Assembly (NCBI GenBank): GCA_023428085.1 | Contig: JAEYZK010000319.1 | Location: forward strand, 1 to 9,995 | DNA length: 9,995 nt | Source: Pseudomonadota bacterium | GTDB lineage: Bacteria; Myxococcota; Myxococcia; Myxococcales; Anaeromyxobacteraceae | Reading direction: 5' to 3' | Shown: positions 6,645 through 9,995 of the stretch, piece after piece | How positions within the stretch are numbered: position 1 is the first letter of the stretch | How the letters are laid out: the number at the start of each line of letters is the position of its first letter | Program-made: the position numbers and the translations under genes | Notes under the pieces: generated by a model | Databases searched by the model: none | Told to the model about the DNA's origin: nothing | The model's input: the letters and a program-made list of their open reading frames with translations, nothing else

Positions 6645-6763
6645 CAGTCGTCAGTCGTCAGTTGTCAGTTGTCAGTTCTCAGTTGTCAGTTGTCAGTTGT
6701 CAGTTGTCAGTTGTCAGTTGTCAGTTGTCAGTTGTCAGTTCTCAGTTGTCAGTTCTCAGTTGT
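6645..6763. repeat. Heptanucleotide tandem array 1, 17 units (cagttgt type)
   Basis: Seventeen uninterrupted 7-base units in perfect register, starting three bases after the mlaD stop. Twelve units are cagttgt, three are cagttct (at 6673, 6736 and 6750), and the first two are cagtcgt. GC content is about 43 percent, far below the surrounding genes. The period of 7 cannot encode a repetitive peptide in one frame. It resembles the short tandemly repeated heptamers known between genes of some bacteria (for example the STRR sequences of cyanobacteria); no family name can be assigned here. Confidence 0.97.
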
Positions 6764-6772
6764 CGCCCGAGC

Positions 6773-6842
6773 GTGAGCGGCCAGCTGCGAGCTGTGAACC
6801 GTGAACTGTGAACTGTGAACTGTGAACTGTGAACCGTGAACT
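6773..6842. repeat. Heptanucleotide tandem array 2, 7 clean plus about 3 decayed units (gtgaact type)
   Basis: Seven clean units run from 6794 to 6842: five gtgaact and two gtgaacc (6794 and 6829). In the same register upstream are gcgagct (6787), gccagct (6780) and gtgagcg (6773), which look like decayed units. Read on the other strand the unit is cagttca, which shares cagtt with array 1, so the arrays are partly inverted copies of one another. The last unit (6836-6842) contains the GTG start codon of the thioredoxin gene. Only nine bases (6764-6772) separate this array from array 1. Confidence 0.93.
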
Positions 6843-7387
6843 CCCCTAGCCGCTGGCTCAAGCTCGCGTTCCTCGCCGTCGCCGCCGTGGTCGTGGCGCA
6901 GCTCGTCGTGCGCGGTCGCGCGCCGCCCACGCGGCTCGACGACGCGATCGCCGCGGCGGCCGCGCCGGAGGCCCCGGAGCTCCGGCTCGCGACCCTCGGC
7001 GGCGCGCAGGTCGATCTCGAGGCGTTCCGCGGGCGCGTCGTGGCCGTGAACTTCTGGGCCACGTGGTGCGCGCCGTGCCGGACGGAGATCCCCGAGCTCG
7101 CGGCGCTCTGGAAGGAGAACCGGGGCCGGTGCTTCGAGGTGCTGGGGGTCGCCGGCGCGTCGGCCCGCGCCGACACCGAGCAGGCGGCGCGGGACATCCC
7201 GTACCCCGTCCTGTTCGACGCCGACGGGGAGGCCGTGGACGCGTGGGACGTGCGCGGCTTCCCTCGGACGTACGTCGTGGACCCCGCCGGGCGCGTGCGG
7301 AGGGCGTTCTCCGGCGCGGTCACGCGGGAGGCCCTCGCCGAGGCCGTCGCGCCGCTCCTCCCGACCTCCTGCCCGTCGGGCCGGTGA
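6836..7387 (+). CDS. Membrane-anchored TlpA/ResA-like thioredoxin
   Basis: A 183-residue thiol-disulfide oxidoreductase. An N-terminal hydrophobic helix (about 8-25) with Arg/Lys before it serves as a signal anchor, placing the rest in the periplasm. After an Ala/Pro linker, a thioredoxin fold follows with AVNFWATWCAPCR: active site Cys78-Ala-Pro-Cys81, cis-proline Pro143 in GFPRTYVVD, and the AhpC/TSA-like insertion typical of TlpA/ResA/CcmG proteins. Likely roles are reduction of apocytochrome c or other periplasmic disulfides; which one cannot be told. A third cysteine (Cys99) and one near the C-terminus are extra. The start must be GTG 6836, since an in-frame TGA at 6830 blocks extension and the next valine codons lie inside the anchor helix. 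This GTG is part of the last heptamer repeat, and no conventional Shine-Dalgarno is seen. Confidence 0.9.
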   Translation: MNSPSRWLKLAFLAVAAVVVAQLVVRGRAPPTRLDDAIAAAAAPEAPELRLATLGGAQVDLEAFRGRVVAVNFWATWCAPCRTEIPELAALWKENRGRCFEVLGVAGASARADTEQAARDIPYPVLFDADGEAVDAWDVRGFPRTYVVDPAGRVRRAFSGAVTREALAEAVAPLLPTSCPSGR

Positions 7388-7391
7388 GCGG

Positions 7392-7405
7392 CGCGGCGCG
7401 CCGCG
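7392..7405. other. 14-bp perfect GC palindrome between the thioredoxin gene and yacG
   Basis: cgcggcgcgccgcg is identical to its reverse complement. It lies just after the thioredoxin stop and about 28 bp upstream of the yacG -10 candidate. It has no loop and no T-run, so it is not a typical terminator. It could be a protein site or a chance product of GC-rich sequence. Confidence 0.25.
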
Positions 7406-7429
7406 AGGTCGGTGCGCGCCCCGCGTTCC

Positions 7430-7438
7430 TGCTACATT
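7430..7438 (+). promoter_or_regulatory. Candidate extended -10 element of yacG
   Basis: TG (7430-7431), one base, then TACATT (7433-7438), 4 of 6 matches to TATAAT, ending eight bases before the GTG at 7447. Initiation would fall at the start codon. No good -35 hexamer is visible, as is usual for extended -10 promoters. Confidence 0.4.
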
Positions 7439-7446
7439 CCGCTCGC

Positions 7447-7650
7447 GTGGCCTCGCTCGTGCTCTGCCCCATCTGCAACCGCCCGGTGGCGCCCAGGCCC
7501 GGGAACCGTTCGTTCCCGCTCTGCTCCGATCGCTGCCGGCTGATCGACCTCTCGAAGTGGCTCGGCGGCGAGTACCGCATCCCGGGCCCGCGGCTCGGGG
7601 ACGAGGAGGCGCCGCGCGGAGCCGGCCCCGAGGACGGCGACGACGGTTGA
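7447..7650 (+). CDS. yacG: YacG zinc protein, DNA gyrase inhibitor family
   Basis: A 67-residue protein with the complete YacG signature: CPIC (residues 7-10) and FPLCSDRCRLIDLSKW, giving four zinc-binding cysteines (CxxC and CxxxC), then GGEYRIPG and an acidic, disordered C-terminal tail. In E. coli YacG binds the GyrB C-terminal region and inhibits gyrase; the same family role is assumed here. GTG 7447 is chosen because it lies just before the first CxxC, as in other family members, and has a -10-like TACATT upstream. An alternative in-frame GTG at 7384 overlaps the thioredoxin TGA (GTGA) and would add 21 residues that look non-conserved. Family assignment is very secure; the exact start is less so. 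Confidence 0.92.
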   Translation: MASLVLCPICNRPVAPRPGNRSFPLCSDRCRLIDLSKWLGGEYRIPGPRLGDEEAPRGAGPEDGDDG

Positions 7651-7681
7651 CGATCGCACGCTCGCGGCGCCCGCCCGCGCG

Positions 7682-7690
7682 TGATAGAAG
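7682..7690 (+). promoter_or_regulatory. Candidate extended -10 element of the PHP phosphatase gene
   Basis: TG (7682-7683), one base, then TAGAAG (7685-7690), 4 of 6 matches to TATAAT, ending 14 bases before the ATG at 7705. It would give a leader of only several bases. Weak taken alone; it counts mainly because the same layout is seen before yacG and mlaE. Confidence 0.3.
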
Positions 7691-7704
7691 CCCGGGCTCT
7701 GGCG

Positions 7705-8436
7705 ATGGGATTCCTCGATCTCCACGATCACGTGCTCTGGGGCATCGACGACGGCTGCGAGACGCCGGAGGAGACCCTCGAGGCCGCGCGGCTCCTCGCC
7801 TCGCTCGGCTGGGACGAGCTCGCCCCGAGCCCCCACGCCGTCGCCGAGCTCCCGAGCCGCGACCCCGCCCTGTGCGCCGCGCGCCGGGCGGAGGTCGCCG
7901 CGCTCCTCGCCCGGGAGGGCGTCGCGCTCCAGCTCCACGCCAACGCCGAGAACAAGCTCGACGAGGCGTTCCTCGATCGCGCCGGAGAACCCGCCACCCG
8001 CCGCGGCATCGGGCCCACCGGCCGGTGGGTCCTCGTCGAGGCGCCCTTCAGGTCCAGCCTGCCCGCGCTGCCGGACCTCGTCTTCCGCCTCCGGCGCAAG
8101 GGGGTCGTGCCCCTGTTCGCCCACCCGGAGCGCTGCCTGGAGTTCGAGCGGCCGGGGCTCGCCGCAGAGGTGGTCCGGCTCGGGGGCGCCCACCAGCTCA
8201 ACCTCGGCGCGCTCGTCGGCGTCTACGGGAAGGACGCGCGGCGGCAGGCCGAGCGGTTCCTCGACGAGGGCGTCTACGCGGCCGCCGCCACGGATCTGCA
8301 CCACCCCGGGGACGAGGCGCGCCGCTGGCTCGAGAAGGCGCTCGTCACGCTCGAGAAGCGGGCCGGGCCGGACGGGCTGCGCCGCTTGTGCGCCGAGAAC
8401 CCGCGGCGGATCCTGAGAGGGGAGGAGCTCTCGTGA
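7705..8436 (+). CDS. CpsB/YwqE-like PHP-domain phosphoesterase (probable protein-tyrosine phosphatase)
   Basis: A 243-residue predicted metal-dependent phosphatase of the PHP superfamily. Its motifs match the CpsB/Wzb-like group that removes phosphate from tyrosine kinases controlling capsule and exopolysaccharide synthesis: DLHDHVLWGIDDG (5-17, His7 and His9 as metal ligands), SPH with His44, a Glu in the HANAENKLDE segment, FAHPER with His140, and ATDLHH with Asp197 and His199. Length is typical. It is expected to be cytoplasmic and use Mn or a similar metal. ATG 7705 places the first metal motif at the very N-terminus, as in CpsB; an in-frame GTG at 7681 is an alternative but lacks a ribosome site. 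The stop overlaps the start of the following membrane-protein gene (GTGA), suggesting shared expression. No partner tyrosine kinase is in the window, so its substrate is unknown; some PHP relatives act on other phosphoesters. Confidence 0.88.
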   Translation: MGFLDLHDHVLWGIDDGCETPEETLEAARLLASLGWDELAPSPHAVAELPSRDPALCAARRAEVAALLAREGVALQLHANAENKLDEAFLDRAGEPATRRGIGPTGRWVLVEAPFRSSLPALPDLVFRLRRKGVVPLFAHPERCLEFERPGLAAEVVRLGGAHQLNLGALVGVYGKDARRQAERFLDEGVYAAAATDLHHPGDEARRWLEKALVTLEKRAGPDGLRRLCAENPRRILRGEELS

Positions 8437-9539
8437 AGAGCCGGATCGTCCAGACGCTGGCCGGGGTCGCGGTGTCCGTGCTCGCGGTCTGGCTCACGCT
8501 GCGGGGCAAGGATCTCGGCGAGGTCTGGGAGGCGATCCGGCAGGCCGACTACCGCTACCTCCTCCTGTACCTGCCGTTCTGGGCGGTGATCCACCTGTCG
8601 CGCACCTGGCGGTGGGGCATCCTGCTCGAGCCGGTCGCGAAGGTGCCCTTCGCGAAGCTCAACGCCGTCTCTTGCGTCGGCTGGATGGCGCTGACGATCC
8701 TCCCGTTCCGCCTCGGGGAGTTCGCCCGGCCGTACCTCGTGGCCGAGCGGCCGAGGCTCCGCGTCTCCGCCGCGCTCTCTTCGGTGGTGGTGGAGCGCGT
8801 CGCCGACGGGCTCTTCACGACGCTCTTGCTCATGCTCTGCCTGCTCGGGGTGCCGGAGGGCGCGCCGCACGACGACGCGCTCCGGGCCGCGGGCGTGGTC
8901 ATGGGCGCGATCTTCCTCGGCGCGCTCGCGTTCCTCGTCGTCGCCTACAAGAGCCGCGCGCTCGCGACCCGGCTGCTCGAGAAGATGATCGGGCAGTTCT
9001 CGCCGCGGATCGCCCAGAAGGTCGCGGGGATGATGGACGCCTTCATCCACGGGCTCCGGATCGTCCCCACGCGCGGCAAGGTGCTCCTCTTCGTCGCGCT
9101 CACGTTCGTGTACTGGGGCTTCAACGCCTGGGGCATGCAGGTGCTCGCCCAGGGGTTCGGGCTCCACCTGAGCGCCTTCGAGAGCCTGACGCTGCTCGGG
9201 GTGGTGGTGATCGGGGTCATGATCCCCGCCGGCCCCGGGATGATCGGCACGTTCCAGTACGCGGTCATCTTCGCGCTCGAGGTCTTCTTCCCGAGGACCG
9301 TCGCCCACCGCGAGGGCATGGCCTACGCCAACGTCCTCTGGGCGACGCAGCTCGCGCTGCAGATCGGGCTCGGCCTCGTCTTCCTGTTCTCGCGCCACAT
9401 CCGCATGGGCCAGGTGCTGGCCGCGCCCGAGGAGGTGGCGGAGGAGCTGGAGGAGGAGGCCCAGCAGGACGAGGCCGACGCCCGGGCGGCTTCGGCGGAG
9501 ACGGGCGAGGCCCGCGTCGCGCCGTTCGCGGACCGCTGA
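8433..9539 (+). CDS. UPF0104 / LPG-synthase-TM flippase-like membrane protein
   Basis: A 368-residue polytopic inner-membrane protein. Hydrophobic segments lie at about 7-24, 41-57, 74-90, 124-143, 150-173, 213-238, 247-280 and 295-323. Two family hallmarks are present: ILPFRLGEFARPYLVAER (conserved RxGEx.RP loop) and IPAGPGMIGTFQ (conserved PGG.G.fE-like loop), as in the transmembrane part of lysylphosphatidylglycerol synthase/flippase MprF and the UPF0104 family. There is no aminoacyl-transferase domain, so a lipid-linked substrate transporter is more likely than a lysyl-PG synthase. The C-terminus is a strongly acidic tail (about 329-368) rich in Glu and Ala. GTG 8433 overlaps the phosphatase stop (GTGA) and has GGAGG (8421-8425) seven bases upstream, one of the best ribosome sites in the window; the frame is open far upstream but only as a shadow of the phosphatase gene. 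Substrate unknown. Confidence 0.88.
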   Translation: MKSRIVQTLAGVAVSVLAVWLTLRGKDLGEVWEAIRQADYRYLLLYLPFWAVIHLSRTWRWGILLEPVAKVPFAKLNAVSCVGWMALTILPFRLGEFARPYLVAERPRLRVSAALSSVVVERVADGLFTTLLLMLCLLGVPEGAPHDDALRAAGVVMGAIFLGALAFLVVAYKSRALATRLLEKMIGQFSPRIAQKVAGMMDAFIHGLRIVPTRGKVLLFVALTFVYWGFNAWGMQVLAQGFGLHLSAFESLTLLGVVVIGVMIPAGPGMIGTFQYAVIFALEVFFPRTVAHREGMAYANVLWATQLALQIGLGLVFLFSRHIRMGQVLAAPEEVAEELEEEAQQDEADARAASAETGEARVAPFADR

Positions 9540-9545
9540 GCGCGC

Positions 9546-9569
9546 GAGCTGCTAGCCCGCCAGCGGCTC
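9546..9569. terminator. Weak hairpin between convergent genes
   Basis: gagctgc (9546-9552) can pair with gcggctc (9563-9569) with one G-U pair, around a 10-base loop. It lies seven bases after the membrane-protein stop and overlaps the end of the convergent small gene. There is no T-run on either strand, so intrinsic termination is doubtful. Confidence 0.25.
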
Positions 9570-9719
9570 GACGACGATCTCCACCTCGGGCGAAGCGGCG
9601 ATCCGCTCCAGCGCCTGGTCCACCTCGCGCAGGAAGCTCTCGTCGAGGACGGCGTCGATGCGGGAGACAAGCTCGTCCAGATCGTCGCCGACGTCGTCGA
9701 AGGGTAGCTCGAAGTTCAC
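9552..9719 (-). CDS. Small acidic protein of unknown function (55 residues)
   Basis: A short frame from GTG 9719 to TAG at 9552 encodes 55 residues, 16 of them Asp or Glu against three Arg and no Lys. The sequence begins VNFELPFDDVGDDLDELV and is largely helical, then ends in a short strand-like VEIVVEPLAG. I do not recognise a family. Evidence that it is real: its GTG overlaps the TGA of the upstream small gene (GTGA, 9719-9716), a GAGGAGGAG lies immediately upstream (9730-9722), and codons keep the G/C-rich third position seen in neighbouring genes. The very close ribosome site (two bases) is less than ideal but workable with coupling. It converges with the flippase-like gene across a 12-bp gap. 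The strong acidity could suit a protein-binding partner or antitoxin-like role, but that is guesswork. Confidence 0.55.
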   Translation of the reverse strand: MNFELPFDDVGDDLDELVSRIDAVLDESFLREVDQALERIAASPEVEIVVEPLAG

Positions 9720-9907
9720 ATCTCCTCCTCGAGCCAGCGGCGCAGCGCGTCGCAGATGCGATCGGCCGTGCCGAGGCGGGGCAGCGGGGGCGGGGACCGG
9801 GGCGCCTCGGGCGGCTCGTCCAGGACCTGCGTCCGCGACGGAGGCTTCGGCTCCGACGCCTCGCTGACGACGCCCACCCTGGCCACCACCTGACGCATCG
9901 GACGCAT
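9716..9907 (-). CDS. Small proline-rich protein of unknown function (63 residues)
   Basis: ATG 9907 to TGA 9716 gives 63 residues in three parts: a basic start (MRPMRQVVARVGVVSEA), a proline-rich and presumably disordered middle (about 20-43, PPEAPRSPPPLPRLG), and a C-terminal helix TADRICDALRRWLEEEM. I recognise no family. The gene is well supported by its control signals: GGAGG (9919-9915) seven bases before the ATG, and a good promoter beyond that. A second in-frame ATG at 9898 follows a direct repeat of ATGCGTCCG/ATGCGTCAG but is too far from the ribosome site. The stop overlaps the start of the next small gene, so the two probably form a bicistronic unit. The C-terminal helix followed by a highly acidic partner would suit two proteins that bind each other, which is inference only. 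Confidence 0.65.
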   Translation of the reverse strand: MRPMRQVVARVGVVSEASEPKPPSRTQVLDEPPEAPRSPPPLPRLGTADRICDALRRWLEEEM

Positions 9908-9932
9908 CGGAAATCCTCCGATATCGCGTTCG

Positions 9933-9960
9933 TACGTACCACGAGTGCGGGACGGGTCAA
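9933..9960 (-). promoter_or_regulatory. Sigma70-type promoter for the two small genes
   Basis: On the minus strand TTGACC (9960-9955, 5 of 6 matches to TTGACA) is followed after 16 bases by TACGTA (9938-9933, 3 of 6 matches to TATAAT). Initiation near 9925 would give a leader of about 18 bases carrying GGAGG. This is the best -35 in the window. The -10 sits in a gtacgtac palindrome (9932-9939), so a regulator could bind there. Confidence 0.5.
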
Positions 9961-9995
9961 GAAAGCGGCCAGGCTGCCGCAGGGGAAAGCCGCAG

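Noticed and set aside
6645..6842. CRISPR array
   Set aside because: Units are 7 bases with no spacers between them, there is no leader or cas gene, and the repeats are simple tandem heptamers.
6742..7323. Minus-strand frame reading through the heptamer arrays with FTVHSS-like repeats
   Set aside because: It is antisense to the thioredoxin gene, and the repetitive peptide is only a by-product of the 7-base array.
7557..8432. N-terminal extension of the flippase-like protein back to 7557
   Set aside because: The frame is open but the translation is Arg/Pro/Ala-rich and overlaps the PHP phosphatase. The strong GGAGG and GTGA at 8433 fix the start there.
9265..9960. A 231-codon minus-strand frame over the right end
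   Set aside because: It is Arg/Pro/Ala-rich, antisense to the flippase-like gene, and in a different frame from the two small genes that have proper control signals.

Overview
This 9,995-bp window is very GC-rich chromosomal DNA. It has dense gene packing, start/stop overlaps, GTG start codons at least as often as ATG, and strong third-position G/C bias. Gene content (an MlaEFD lipid ABC system with a long MCE subunit, a paired-type M16 peptidase, a CpsB-like PHP phosphatase, YacG) and codon use suggest a Gram-negative deltaproteobacterium/Myxococcota, perhaps an Anaeromyxobacter relative. That assignment is inference; there is no rRNA or marker to confirm it.

Left part (1-3307): the 3' part of a non-catalytic-type M16 peptidase subunit (+) overlaps an RluA-family pseudouridine synthase (+) by a GTGA junction. 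The synthase converges on a minus-strand SH3-domain lipoprotein, and the two share one CTAG as both stop codons. Upstream of the lipoprotein on the same strand is a small zinc-ribbon protein with an FGxG beta module.

Centre (3308-6641): a 130-bp divergent intergenic region carries a perfect 10-7-10 inverted repeat. It separates the zinc-ribbon gene from a compact mlaE-mlaF-mlaD operon (permease, ATPase, MCE protein). The MCE protein is much longer than classical MlaD: after the MCE domain come a helical region, a Gly/Pro linker, more helix, and a beta-rich C-terminal domain that may be an outer-membrane barrel. No mlaC, mlaA or mlaB is present in the window.

Repeat island (6642-6842): almost all of the gap after mlaD is two heptanucleotide tandem arrays. 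One has 17 uninterrupted units of cagttgt type. The other has 7 clean plus about 3 decayed units of gtgaact type, in roughly inverted orientation to the first. The last unit supplies the GTG start of the next gene.

Right part (6836-9539, +): a membrane-anchored TlpA/ResA-like thioredoxin, the zinc protein YacG, a CpsB-like PHP phosphoesterase, and, coupled by GTGA, an UPF0104/LPG-synthase-TM flippase-like membrane protein. Converging on it from the right (9552-9907, -) are two small overlapping genes of unknown function with a convincing promoter and ribosome-binding site. The last 35 bases (9961-9995) show nothing I can call.
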